From Rhizobium sp. ACO-34A (GTDB taxonomy: Bacteria > Pseudomonadota > Alphaproteobacteria > Rhizobiales > Rhizobiaceae): DNA of 64,000 nt. The stretch lies in the NCBI GenBank assembly GCA_002600635.1, contig CP021371.1:2979001-3043000 (forward strand), read 5' to 3'. The translations under genes were made by a program, and so were the position numbers. Every line of letters begins with the position of its first letter. The first letter of the stretch is position 1. Positions 1 through 8,047 of the stretch are shown one piece after another. The notes below the pieces were generated by a model. It worked only from the letters and a program-made list of their open reading frames with translations. It was not told the origin of the DNA and did not search any database.

Positions 1-200
1 TCCTCGGCCGTCTTGGCCTGGCGCACGACACTCAGCGTCATCGTGGCCATGTCAGGCGCAAGCGTGGTCTCGCCTTCGCCGGAGACGATAATGGTGGCCT
101 CGCGCCTTTCCTGCTCGGCGCTCCACGCCATCTGAGGCGCAATCAGAGTGGTGGTGATCATTGCGGCGAGGGCAAGGCCCCCGATCTTGCTGCTGGTCAT
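1..200 (-). CDS. SIMPL domain (DUF541) periplasmic protein, 5' part only
   Basis: Only the first 66 codons are in the window; the gene runs off the left edge. The ATG at 200 follows an AGGGA ribosome site. The N-terminus has a basic start, a hydrophobic stretch and an alanine-rich end around residues 5-27 that looks like a Sec signal peptide. After it comes the segment TIIVSGEGETTLAPDMATMT, typical of the start of the SIMPL/DUF541 fold (Brucella BP26/OMP28 and E. coli YggE family, periplasmic, linked to oxidative stress tolerance). The function is inferred from the family; the rest of the protein cannot be checked here. Confidence 0.8.
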   Translation of the reverse strand, partial: MTSSKIGGLALAAMITTTLIAPQMAWSAEQERREATIIVSGEGETTLAPDMATMTLSVVRQAKTAE

Positions 201-356
201 CGTGATTCCCTTTGATGAAGCGTCCCTATCCCCTGCCTTGTTGACCTGTGATTGTGAAGCCATTGCGGCAGAGGCTTGTGGGTATGTACGAATTGCGTTA
301 GAGCGGACCGACCGTTGCGGGTGCCATTGCCCGCACGACCGCCCGTCACCCGGGCC

Positions 357-432
357 GGGCCTGTAGCTCAATGGTTAGAGCCGGCGGCTCATAACCGCTT
401 GGTTGGGGGTTCGAGTCCCTCCGGGCCCACCA
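357..432 (+). tRNA. tRNA with CAU anticodon, probably tRNA-Ile2 (lysidine type)
   Basis: A complete cloverleaf can be folded. The acceptor GGGCCTG pairs with CGGGCCC, the D stem is GCTC/GAGC, the anticodon stem is GGCGG/CCGCT around loop CTCATAA (anticodon CAT), and the T stem is GGGGG/CCCTC around TTCGAGT. A 3' CCA is encoded. The anticodon arm resembles E. coli ileX more than elongator or initiator tRNA-Met, so I favour tRNA-Ile2, which is modified to lysidine by TilS and reads AUA. Annotation pipelines often call such genes tRNA-Met. An 8-bp inverted repeat, TTTTCTCC/GGAGAAAA (433-467), follows but is not a clear terminator. Confidence 0.95.
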
Positions 433-713
433 TTTTCTCCATAAATCATTGATTTTCAAGGAGAAAACTTCAGGAAACCAAGAGACTTCCCAACCAGCTT
501 TCTCATGACGGACTCAATTTCCCGAAACCGTTGAGAACGTCCTGATGATGCGTGCACCCTAAACTCCCTCCCAAAGCTGGAGGTTCGGCATGCGTGATCC
601 TCAAAACGCCACCACGAATCACAGGTGATCTTCGTCACCTCGTCCGGCACATATGACGGCGAGCGCAGCGGTCTAAACAACCACTCACAGCCCGCCGCCG
701 GTAATTCATCCAC
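433..713. other. Gap after the tRNA, no supported gene
   Basis: About 280 bases between the tRNA and the next gene. The only reading frame here (456-713, minus) begins at a GTG directly after, and in frame with, the stop codon of the 714-1064 gene. It has no ribosome site and no recognisable protein features, so I treat it as non-coding. tRNA 3' ends are common integration sites, but I see no integrase or direct repeat. Confidence 0.5.
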
Positions 714-1064
714 TTAGTAACGGATGATCGGGCAACCGCGAACGTTGGCGAAGACCATTCGGTCGAAATCGCCGTGCCGGACGCCGCCCACGACCACGCG
801 GCGCGGGGTCACGTCATGGACGCGGGCGCGATGCAGGCCATTCCAGCGGGCCTTTTCGACAGCCTCGCCGGGGAAGCACCCGCCGCGCGGGCGCTGATGG
901 CGACGCTCGTAGCCGTTGTGACCACCGCGGCCGTAATCCGTGCCATAGCCGGGGCCGTCGTAGCGGAAGCGCCAGCCATCCGCGGCAGCCGTGGAAACGG
1001 TGGCGAACGTCGCGCCCAGCGCGATCAAGGCTGCAAGGCCGGTCTTTGCAAAAACACCCATCAT
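714..1064 (-). CDS. Small secreted protein of unknown function
   Basis: This 116-residue protein has a clear Sec signal peptide: residues 1-28 are hydrophobic and Ala-rich, ending near STAAADG. The mature part has a Gly/Tyr/Arg-rich linker (about residues 30-62) and a conserved-looking C-terminal module. That module begins CFPGEAVEKARWNGLHRARV and ends near GCPIIRY, with two cysteines that could form a disulfide. I know similar modules in rhizobial secreted proteins of unknown function. The start was chosen at the ATGATG at 1064/1061 because GATGAGGAGA lies about 6 bases upstream; the longer frame to 1139 lacks this. The gene stands alone, probably periplasmic. Confidence 0.7.
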   Translation of the reverse strand: MMGVFAKTGLAALIALGATFATVSTAAADGWRFRYDGPGYGTDYGRGGHNGYERRHQRPRGGCFPGEAVEKARWNGLHRARVHDVTPRRVVVGGVRHGDFDRMVFANVRGCPIIRY

Positions 1065-1325
1065 TGTCTGTCTCCTCATCTGGGAACTTCGTTGGTCATT
1101 CCCGCCTGCTTCAGCGATTGAGGAGAGACTATGCGGCACCGCCTGAATGCGGCCCGAACCGACCGTTCAGTCTTCATTCATGCCCGAATACACAGCGAGG
1201 CGGCGGTAGATCCGGGGCTGCATTCTCGCGTAGCTCGAAAAGAAGCGAGCAGCATGGATTGGACAAAATCGTTTTAAAACAGATAGATAAAATTCTGAAA
1301 CAACCCGGCTTTCAGCCGAAATGCA

Positions 1326-1748
1326 TCACGGCGCGCAATGCAGCACCACCTCGCGACGATGCGGTCGGTCACGATGTTCGAAAAGGTAGATCCCCTGCCA
1401 TGTCCCGAGAAGCAGGCGCCCTTGGCTGAAGGGAATACCGATGGAAACCTGCGTCAGGGCCGCCTTGATATGGGCCGGCATGTCATCCCGCCCCTCATCC
1501 CTGTGGGTGATCCAATGCATTGCGGTGTCATCGGAAGGCGGCACGAGCCGGGCGAAAAACGTCTTGAGGTCGCGTTGCACCGACGGATCCGCATTCTCCT
1601 GAATGACCAGAGAACAGGAGGTATGACGGACGAACACGGTCATGAGCCCTTCCCGCGCCCCTGAAGCGCCGAGAAAACCCTCAACGGCGTCAGTGAACTC
1701 GTAGAGCCCCTGCCCGTTCGTCGCGATATTGATCGTCCTCAGCGCCAC
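1326..1748 (-). CDS. YjbQ/UPF0047 family protein (secondary thiamine-phosphate synthase type)
   Basis: The 140 residues match the full length of the YjbQ/UPF0047 family. Diagnostic blocks are FVRHTSCSLVIQENADPSV (residues about 39-57), W-I-T-H-R-D-E-G with D-D-M-P-A-H (about 79-93) and the C-terminal GRLLLGTWQGIYLFEHRDRP. The conserved His and Asp/Glu residues are thought to line an active site. A weak secondary thiamine phosphate synthase activity is known for the family, but the physiological role is uncertain. Translation starts at a GTG at 1748 preceded by GAGAGGAGA; an overlapping ATG closer to that site is out of frame. Cytoplasmic, monocistronic. Confidence 0.88.
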   Translation of the reverse strand: MALRTINIATNGQGLYEFTDAVEGFLGASGAREGLMTVFVRHTSCSLVIQENADPSVQRDLKTFFARLVPPSDDTAMHWITHRDEGRDDMPAHIKAALTQVSIGIPFSQGRLLLGTWQGIYLFEHRDRPHRREVVLHCAP

Positions 1749-1784
1749 GGCTTCATCTCCTCTCGTCAGTCAAACGGACCTATT

Positions 1785-1992
1785 TCTGTGAGAAAATTGA
1801 TAGATGGCAATAAAAAATGAGATTTTTCAAATATGAGAACTCAATATCAATCATTAAGCGGAAATAAAATTTAGAAATAACTAAACAAATAAAACACATA
1901 AAGAAAAATAGGCAACAGATGCTGGACCATACTAAAAGTAAACCTATAATATGACATAGGGTTAGAAGTTTATTATATCCGGCGAAACTTTT
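1785..1992 (+). promoter_or_regulatory. AT-rich promoter region of the GGDEF-EAL gene
   Basis: About 200 bases of very low GC in a high-GC chromosome. A candidate housekeeping promoter is CTGGAC (1922-1927), 17 bases, TATAAT (1945-1950), predicting a transcript start near 1957 and a leader of about 36 bases. AT-rich upstream regions of this kind are typical targets of MucR/Ros or H-NS-like repressors in rhizobia; this is inference. A minus-strand 103-residue frame across this region is an artefact of the composition. Confidence 0.5.
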
Positions 1993-4182
1993 ATGCAGGC
2001 TGCAAGACAAAATCTCCAGGATATGAATCGACTGAAGGAGCTCGGAACTTACCGTATCTACGGGACGCCTTCCGAAAGCGAGTATGATCATATCGTACGC
2101 CTCACCGCCGAACTGTTCGAGGCGCCGGTCGCCCTGATCAACATGATTGGCCGCGACGAGGTCTGGGTAAAGGCCAGGGTCGGCTTAGACGCACAGACAG
2201 TGCCTTGCGAGCTCGCATTCTGCAGCCATACGATCCTCGAAAAGACGCCGATGGTCGTGCCGGATCTCGCCTCCGACAACCGTTTTTCCGAAAATCCGCT
2301 GGTTGCAGCGGAAAATGGTTTCCGCTTCTACGCCGGCGCACCGCTGATTTCCTCGGAAGGTTATGGGATCGGGACGCTTTGCATTCTCGATATGGCGCCT
2401 CGCCCTCCCCTGGACAAGCTTCAGGCACGACGGCTGCAGGATCTGGCACAGCTCGTCATGGACAAGCTGGAACAGCGCAGGCTGTCACGGCTGGAGGTGA
2501 TCGCCTCGAAGCTCATGGCGGCGACATCGGATGCGGTGATCGTCACCGACGAACATCGCAACATAGCTGCATGGAACTCCGCAGCCGAGGCAATCTTCGG
2601 CTACAATGCAGAGGAAGCGGTTGCCCGCCCGCTGCCGGAGATCGTCGCCGGCATATCGGGGAGTACCGAGCTTCAGGCAATGCTGGACAGCGTATCGGCT
2701 GACGGCCACAGCCATTCCGGATCCATGGAATTCACGGCCCGCCACCGCCACGGTCAGGAAATCACCATTTCCGTATCCGTCGCCGCCTGGCGCGACGAAA
2801 AACTGGGCCTTTCCGGCTTCGGCGCGATCATTCGCGACGTGACGCAGCAGCGGATGGCCGACCGGCGCATTTCCTTCCTCGCCCATCATGACGAACTCAC
2901 CGGCCTTGCCAACCGCCACAGCTTGCACCAGCAACTCGAAAACCTGCTCCACAGTGCACGCCGGGCAAAAACCTCCATCGCGCTCTTCCGCATCGATCTC
3001 GATCGCTTCAAGATCATCAACGAGACGCTCGGACACCGGGTCGGAGATGCACTGTTGAAGCAGATCGCCCATCGGCTTGGCATGATCGCCGAACAGGGCG
3101 ACATTGTCGCTCGTCTTGATGGCGATGAATTCGCCATCGTCCGCCGGGCCCCCGGCAGCCGGAAGAACATGCAGACCTTCGCCGAGGCGATCCTTTCCGC
3201 GCTCGTAGAACCCTTCGAAGTGAATGGCCATCTGGTATCCGCCAGCGCCAGCCTTGGCATCGCGGTCTACCCCGATCAGGCCGCCGATTGCGACACGCTG
3301 CTCAATCATGCCGACCTTGCAATGTACCGGACCAAGGTCGAGGGACGTAACGGCTTCCACTTTTTCGAACCCGGCATGGATGGCCAGACGCTCGCCAAGC
3401 GCGGACTTGAGAGAGATCTTCGCGGCGCACTGCAACGCGGCGAATTTGAAGTCCACTATCAGCCGCAGATCGATCTTCTAAGCGGCCGGATGATCGGCGC
3501 CGAGGCGCTTCTGCGCTGGCGTCACCCGGTTCAGGGACTAGTCAGCCCCGCCGACTTCATCCCCATTGCGGAGTCGACCGGTCTCATCCTGCCGATCGGT
3601 CGATGGGTCATGGAAACGGCCTGCCGCGATTTTGCCGCCCACATGTCCGGCCTCAGACTTGCGGCCAATCTTTCCGCTGTGCAGTTTCTTCGTGGCGACG
3701 TGGTGGCGCTCGTCAGGGAGACGCTTCGCGCCTCCGGCCTGCCCGGCAGCCGTCTGGAGATAGAGATCACCGAATCCCTGCTTCTGGAAAAGGATGCGGA
3801 CACTCTCGACGCTCTGAAAGCGCTCAAGGAAATGGGTGTCGGCATTGCGCTCGACGACTTCGGCACCGGCTATTCCTCGCTGAGCTACCTCCGCAGCTTC
3901 CCCTTCGATACGATCAAGATCGACAGGAGCTTCGTGAAGGACGCTGACACCAGCTCCGATTGCGCGGCAATTCTGGAAGCGATCTCCGCTCTCAGCGCCG
4001 CCCTCGACCTGACGACCGTCGCAGAAGGCATCGAGACCGAAGGCCAGCTCGCCTACATGAAGAACCTCGGCTACCAGTACGGTCAGGGTTACCTGTTCGG
4101 CAAGCCGATGCCGATCGAAGACCTCGTCCACATGACGGCCGGGCTAGGGCATTCCGGCATGACGGTACGAAGGACGCCTTAA
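1993..4182 (+). CDS. GAF-PAS-GGDEF-EAL cyclic-di-GMP enzyme
   Basis: This 729-residue cytoplasmic signalling protein has four domains: GAF (about 15-165), PAS (about 170-290), GGDEF (about 295-455) and EAL (about 470-715). The diguanylate cyclase signature reads R-L-D-G-D-E-F with DGDEF at 376-380, so the first Gly of GGDEF is Asp; the remaining catalytic positions are intact. The EAL domain has E-A-L-L-R-W at 504-509 and DDFGTGYSSL, matching active phosphodiesterases. It could therefore make and degrade c-di-GMP, with GAF and PAS as sensors. No transmembrane segment is seen. Start ATG 1993 has a weak ribosome site; ATG 2023 is an alternative. Monocistronic behind its own AT-rich promoter. 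Confidence 0.92.
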   Translation: MQAARQNLQDMNRLKELGTYRIYGTPSESEYDHIVRLTAELFEAPVALINMIGRDEVWVKARVGLDAQTVPCELAFCSHTILEKTPMVVPDLASDNRFSENPLVAAENGFRFYAGAPLISSEGYGIGTLCILDMAPRPPLDKLQARRLQDLAQLVMDKLEQRRLSRLEVIASKLMAATSDAVIVTDEHRNIAAWNSAAEAIFGYNAEEAVARPLPEIVAGISGSTELQAMLDSVSADGHSHSGSMEFTARHRHGQEITISVSVAAWRDEKLGLSGFGAIIRDVTQQRMADRRISFLAHHDELTGLANRHSLHQQLENLLHSARRAKTSIALFRIDLDRFKIINETLGHRVGDALLKQIAHRLGMIAEQGDIVARLDGDEFAIVRRAPGSRKNMQTFAEAILSALVEPFEVNGHLVSASASLGIAVYPDQAADCDTLLNHADLAMYRTKVEGRNGFHFFEPGMDGQTLAKRGLERDLRGALQRGEFEVHYQPQIDLLSGRMIGAEALLRWRHPVQGLVSPADFIPIAESTGLILPIGRWVMETACRDFAAHMSGLRLAANLSAVQFLRGDVVALVRETLRASGLPGSRLEIEITESLLLEKDADTLDALKALKEMGVGIALDDFGTGYSSLSYLRSFPFDTIKIDRSFVKDADTSSDCAAILEAISALSAALDLTTVAEGIETEGQLAYMKNLGYQYGQGYLFGKPMPIEDLVHMTAGLGHSGMTVRRTP

Positions 4183-4274
4183 CATCTTGAATCTACGTGT
4201 CGAGCCTTCCGAAAATCCATTCCGATTTTCGGGTCGATGCGCTAGTCTCCGCTCCATCTGAGAGAGGAGACATC

Positions 4275-4745
4275 ATGACCGCCGACAAGACCGACCTGCT
4301 CGCCATCATCGATGCCCAGGAGGCAAAGCTGGTTTTCCCCGCATTCGGTGAGGAGACGGCAATCGAAATCGGGAAACGGCTCCTGAAACGTGCGAGACAC
4401 GACAAGGCCCCGGTGGTCATCAACATTCGCACACCAGACCGGGTACTCTTCCATGCCGCCCTGCCCGGCTCATCGCCGGATAACGACCACTGGGCACGCC
4501 GCAAGAGCAACGTCACCCTGCGCTTTCACAAGGCCTCCATGCGGGTTGGCGAAAGCTATCGCCAGAAGGGCCGCACGGTCGGCCCCGACTACGGGCTCGA
4601 TCCACTCGATTATGCCGTCCATGGCGGAAGTTTTCCGGTTCGCGTCGCCGGCACCGGCGTTGTCGCCGCCATCACGGTTTCCGGTCTGGCCTCCGAAGAG
4701 GACCACGCGATGATCGTCGATGTTCTGGAAGATTACCTCAAGTGA
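4275..4745 (+). CDS. UPF0303 / heme-degrading domain (GlcG/HbpS-like, DUF336) protein
   Basis: The 156-residue protein falls in the UPF0303 branch of the DUF336/HbpS-like fold. Landmarks are FGEETAIEIGKRL, a V-V-I-N-I-R block, R-K-S-N-V-T-L-R-F (about 77-85), and the C-terminal HGGSFPVRVAGTGVVAAITV followed by SGLASEEDHAMIV. HbpS-like proteins bind heme or small ligands; no role is established for this branch. ATG 4275 is preceded by AGAGAGGAGACATC, a strong ribosome site. The frame extends upstream to 4197 without a better start. It sits alone between the GGDEF-EAL gene and a convergent small gene. Confidence 0.85.
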   Translation: MTADKTDLLAIIDAQEAKLVFPAFGEETAIEIGKRLLKRARHDKAPVVINIRTPDRVLFHAALPGSSPDNDHWARRKSNVTLRFHKASMRVGESYRQKGRTVGPDYGLDPLDYAVHGGSFPVRVAGTGVVAAITVSGLASEEDHAMIVDVLEDYLK

Positions 4746-4758
4746 AGCGCATCGGCGC

Positions 4759-5106
4759 TCAGGGCGTCGTTGAGAGATAAAGGCTGAGGCGGGAGAAGCG
4801 CTCGCCTTCCCTTTCAAATACCATGACGCAGGGAAGCGACGTCGCCTCGCCGCCTGAGACTTCCATCGTGCCATCGACCGCGCCGCGAAAGCCGCTTTCA
4901 TCGACCATCACCACGCCGTTGGCAAAACGGGCATCGTGACGCAGCAGATAGGCGGCAAGCGTATCGCGCAACGATTCGATGCCGATGACGCGCGTGCCGT
5001 CGGGCATGTCCAGCGCCGCATCATCATCGAAAAAGCCCGCAAGCGAGGCCAAATCGCGCCGGTTCAGGGCATCCAGAACCCCGGATATCTGCTGCTTCAG
5101 GGACAT
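4759..5106 (-). CDS. SnoaL-like / NTF2 family protein
   Basis: A 115-residue protein with the NTF2/SnoaL-like fold pattern. An N-terminal helix (ISGVLDALNRRDLASLAGFF) is followed by D-D-D-A-A-L-D-M-P-D-G and G-I-E-S-L-R-D-T-L, then alternating strands to the C-terminus. Members are small cone-shaped enzymes or ligand-binding proteins with many roles, so no reaction can be named. ATG 5106 has an excellent AGGAGG site; the longer frame to 5295 runs into the neighbouring regulator and is not coding. It lies downstream of, and on the same strand as, the ArgP-type regulator (68-base gap). Confidence 0.75.
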   Translation of the reverse strand: MSLKQQISGVLDALNRRDLASLAGFFDDDAALDMPDGTRVIGIESLRDTLAAYLLRHDARFANGVVMVDESGFRGAVDGTMEVSGGEATSLPCVMVFEREGERFSRLSLYLSTTP

Positions 5107-5174
5107 TGGCCGTTCCTCCTTATTCCTCGGACAAGAGCAATTAGGGCCGGATATCTCCTCGGCAAGGGACAGGA

Positions 5175-6065
5175 TTACGGATGATCCTGCACCAGCAGAC
5201 GGCGGGCGGTGGCGAGCACCGCTTCCGTCAAGACCTTCAGCGCCGGCCCCGCCGACCGACTCCAGTGCCAATAGAGCGGAACATCCAACGGACAATCCGG
5301 CATAAGCGTTGCCAGTCTGCCGCTGGTGATCGCATCACCGACAAGGATTTCCGGGTTCATTCCCCAGCCAAGGCCCGCTGTCGTCGCATCGACGAAGCCG
5401 TGCGACGATGGCAGCCAGTGGGTTGGCGGCGAGATGTGGGCCGGGAAAGACATCGCCAGCCAGCGGGATTGCAGTGTATCCTTGGTATTGAAGGTCATGG
5501 TCGGTGCAACGGCCAGCCGCTCCGCCGTCACGCCATCCAGAAACCAGCGCGCCATGAAAGCGGGACTGGCCGTTGCGAAATAGCGCAGGCGACCGAGATA
5601 ACGGCAATCGCAGCCCTGCACCGGCTGCGAAGAACCGGTAACGGCCGCCCGTACCTCACCTCGCCGCAACCATTCGGCGCTGTGATCCTGATCGTCCAGC
5701 ACCAGATCGTAGAGAAAGGCATCGACTGCGGCCATGGCCGGCACGAACCATGTGGCGAGGCTGTCGGCATTGACCGCAAGCCGAAGGCTCGGCGTCTTCG
5801 CCATTCCCGAGAATTCGCCCAGATCGCGCCCAAGCCCCGCCTCGAGCAGGGCGACCTCCTCCGCGTGTCGGAAAAGCCTCTGCCCTGCCGGTGTCGGCTG
5901 ACATGGCTGCCCACGCACCACCAGCACCGCGCCCACCCGCTCTTCCAGCGCCTTGATCCGCTGGGAAATCGCAGATGGCGTCAGCCCAATCTGTCGGGCT
6001 GCCTTCTCGAAAGAGCCCGCACGAAGAACGGCCGAAAGCGCGGCAAGGTGATCGTAATCCAGCAC
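5175..6065 (-). CDS. argP: LysR-family regulator, ArgP/LysG type
   Basis: About 296 residues. The N-terminal winged HTH includes FEKAARQIGLTPSAISQRIK, the signature of the ArgP/LysG/IciA branch, followed by a LysR substrate-binding domain. These regulators sense lysine or arginine and activate a divergent LysE/ArgO exporter, which is exactly the arrangement here. I prefer a GTG start at 6065, giving M-L-D-Y-D-H-L-A-A-L as in homologues, because AGGAAAA sits 8 bases upstream. An ATG at 6086 would add seven residues, lacks a good ribosome site and overlaps one copy of an 18-bp direct repeat that is probably operator DNA. Confidence 0.85.
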   Translation of the reverse strand: MLDYDHLAALSAVLRAGSFEKAARQIGLTPSAISQRIKALEERVGAVLVVRGQPCQPTPAGQRLFRHAEEVALLEAGLGRDLGEFSGMAKTPSLRLAVNADSLATWFVPAMAAVDAFLYDLVLDDQDHSAEWLRRGEVRAAVTGSSQPVQGCDCRYLGRLRYFATASPAFMARWFLDGVTAERLAVAPTMTFNTKDTLQSRWLAMSFPAHISPPTHWLPSSHGFVDATTAGLGWGMNPEILVGDAITSGRLATLMPDCPLDVPLYWHWSRSAGPALKVLTEAVLATARRLLVQDHP

Positions 6066-6069
6066 CAGA

Positions 6070-6116
6070 TTAATTTTCCTAATCATATGTAAGGATATTT
6101 AATTTTCCTAATCATA
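6070..6116. promoter_or_regulatory. Two exact 18-bp direct repeats between argP-type regulator and lysE
   Basis: The sequence TTAATTTTCCTAATCATA occurs at 6070-6087 and again at 6099-6116, a 29-bp period. Each copy contains a T-N11-A LysR-type half-site (TTA-N7-TAA). The pair lies between the divergent start codons, with the downstream copy supplying the ribosome site of the regulator. Best explained as the operator for lysE activation and autoregulation. Confidence 0.6.
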
Positions 6117-6167
6117 GGAGACCAGCTAGTCAATCCGGGCCTACCTCGTACCCACCACCGGATCTCC

Positions 6168-6782
6168 ATGACCTTCTCAGTCTCTGCCGCTCTCGCGGGC
6201 TTTCTGCTCGGCCTCAGCCTCATCGTTGCCATCGGCGCGCAAAACGCCTTCGTGCTGCGTCAGGGTTTGCAGGGTCGCCATGTCCTCGCCGTCTGCCTTA
6301 CCTGCGCTGGCTCCGACGCGCTGCTGATCGGTGCCGGCGTCGGCGGGTTCTCCACAATGATTGCCAGCATCGACTGGCTCGATCCCCTGCTTCGCTATGG
6401 TGGCGCTGCGTTTCTGGCCTTCTACGGCCTGCGCAGCCTACGCTCCGCGATCAGTGGCCACAGCGCGCTGGCGGTCCGGGGCGATGCAGAGCAGAGCCTT
6501 GTGGCGGCCCTTCTCACCTGCCTGGCGCTGACATGGCTGAACCCGCATGTCTACCTCGACACCGTCGTCCTGATCGGCTCGATCTCCAGGCATTATCCCG
6601 GCGAGGAAGCGGCCTTTGCCGCCGGCGCGGCAGGAGCTTCCTTCCTTTTCTTCTTCTCGCTCGGTTATGGCGCCCGCCTTCTACGTCCCATCTTCGCCCG
6701 CCGTAGCGCATGGCAGATCCTCGACGGCTTGATCGCGCTAATCATGGGAAGCATCGCCTTCAGTCTGGTGTCGAACGGCTGA
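6168..6782 (+). CDS. LysE/ArgO family amino acid exporter
   Basis: A 204-residue inner-membrane protein with about six hydrophobic segments. The N-terminal block G-L-S-L-I-V-A-I-G-A-Q-N-A-F-V-L-R-Q-G is the LysE/ArgO signature, and T-W-L-N-P-H-V-Y-L-D is the second conserved motif. The family exports basic amino acids (lysine, arginine) and protects against excess from peptides. The neighbouring ArgP/LysG-type regulator, transcribed divergently, supports a lysine/arginine substrate. The ATG at 6168 has only a weak GGAT upstream. Length is normal for the family. Confidence 0.9.
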   Translation: MTFSVSAALAGFLLGLSLIVAIGAQNAFVLRQGLQGRHVLAVCLTCAGSDALLIGAGVGGFSTMIASIDWLDPLLRYGGAAFLAFYGLRSLRSAISGHSALAVRGDAEQSLVAALLTCLALTWLNPHVYLDTVVLIGSISRHYPGEEAAFAAGAAGASFLFFFSLGYGARLLRPIFARRSAWQILDGLIALIMGSIAFSLVSNG

Positions 6783-6859
6783 AGCACAAGACCTGTGCGA
6801 TAGGCACCCGAGGCAAAGCAGTGTAGACCTGTCGCCAGCATATTCTGTCAGGGCAAGCC

Positions 6860-8008
6860 ATGTTCCTCACCAATCACGATCTGGTCGATCTGATCGACCT
6901 TCGCCGCGACCTTCATCGTCATCCCGAAATCTCCGGCGAAGAGCAATGGACGGCCGCGCGCATCGTCTCGTTTCTTACGCCCCTGAAGCCTGCGAAAATC
7001 CTCACGGGCCTCGGTGGCCACGGCGTTGCGGCGGTCTTCGAGGGAGCGGCATCAGGCCCGACACTTCTCTTCCGCTGCGAGCTGGATGCCCTCCCGATCG
7101 AGGAGAAATCCTCCGCCGCTTACCGCTCGACCATTCCGGGCAAGGGTCATCTCTGCGGTCATGACGGCCATTCTACCATCATGACGGCGCTCGCCCTCGG
7201 CCTCTCGCGCCAGTTGCCGAAACGCGGCCGCGTCGTGCTGCTGTTCCAGCCGGCGGAGGAAACCGGAGCGGGCGCGGCAGCCGTCATCGCCGATCCGAAA
7301 TTCGGCGGGATCACGCCGGGCCTCGCCTTCTCCCTGCACAATCTGCCGGGTCTTCCGCTTGGCCACGTCTCGATCAAGGCCGGACCGGTGAACTGCGCCT
7401 CGCGCGGCATGCGCGTCGCCCTTTCCGGTAAGACGGCCCATGCCTCACAGCCGGAAACCGGCATTTCTCCCATGTCCGCCATCGCAGCCTTGATGCCGGC
7501 GCTGACAGGTCTTTCGCGCGGCGCTCCGCCTGCCCTCGACTTCCGGCTGGCAACGGTCACCCATGCTTCGCTCGGCGAAAAAGCCTTCGGCATTGCGCCC
7601 GGCGATGGAGAGATCTGGGTGACGCTGCGAACCCTGACTGACGACGGCATGGACGAACTGTGCAACGAGGCGGAGGCGCTGGCCCGTTCAGCCGCCGAAG
7701 ATGGAAATCTCGGCCTCGACATCTCCTATGACGACATCTTCCTGCATTGCGAAAACGCGCCGGAAGCCGTCGATCACCTGATCCGCGCCCTCGATGCCGA
7801 AGGCGTTTCCCATGATGAACGCAATCTGCCGATGCGAGGCTCCGAAGATTTCGGCCGCTTCCGCGCCATCGCCCCTTCAGCCATGTTCTTCCTCGGCTCC
7901 GGCGAAACCCATCCTGCCCTTCACAATCCCGACTACGACTTCCCCGAGGACCTGATCGCCATCGGCGCAAGGATCTTCATGCGGGTGGTGCGAGATATTC
8001 TGGAATAG
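6860..8008 (+). CDS. M20 family amidohydrolase (hippurate/N-acyl amino acid hydrolase type)
   Basis: The 382-residue protein has the two-domain M20D layout. Metal ligands and catalytic residues visible are the R-H-P-E block (about 20-23), CGHDGH at 99-104, E133-E134 in PAEETGAGAA, H159 and H354 in ALHNPDYDF; all are intact. Such enzymes cleave N-acyl bonds (for example N-acetyl amino acids, hippurate or IAA conjugates) using two metal ions; the real substrate is unknown. No signal peptide, so cytoplasmic. It follows lysE by 77 bases on the same strand and may be co-transcribed, consistent with amino acid handling. Confidence 0.88.
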   Translation: MFLTNHDLVDLIDLRRDLHRHPEISGEEQWTAARIVSFLTPLKPAKILTGLGGHGVAAVFEGAASGPTLLFRCELDALPIEEKSSAAYRSTIPGKGHLCGHDGHSTIMTALALGLSRQLPKRGRVVLLFQPAEETGAGAAAVIADPKFGGITPGLAFSLHNLPGLPLGHVSIKAGPVNCASRGMRVALSGKTAHASQPETGISPMSAIAALMPALTGLSRGAPPALDFRLATVTHASLGEKAFGIAPGDGEIWVTLRTLTDDGMDELCNEAEALARSAAEDGNLGLDISYDDIFLHCENAPEAVDHLIRALDAEGVSHDERNLPMRGSEDFGRFRAIAPSAMFFLGSGETHPALHNPDYDFPEDLIAIGARIFMRVVRDILE

Positions 8009-8047
8009 CGGGAATTCGGCGGGCGGCCAAATCAGGCACGTCATGCC

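Noticed and set aside
456..713. 85-residue minus-strand frame after the tRNA
   Set aside because: It is the in-frame continuation past the stop of the 714-1064 gene, starting at a GTG with no ribosome site; no protein features.
357..713. tRNA as an integration site for a mobile element
   Set aside because: No integrase, no direct repeat of the tRNA 3' end and no cargo genes in the following sequence.
1780..2091. 103-residue hydrophobic minus-strand frame upstream of the GGDEF-EAL gene
   Set aside because: Hydrophobicity comes from AT-rich DNA; it overlaps the start of the real gene and has no ribosome site.
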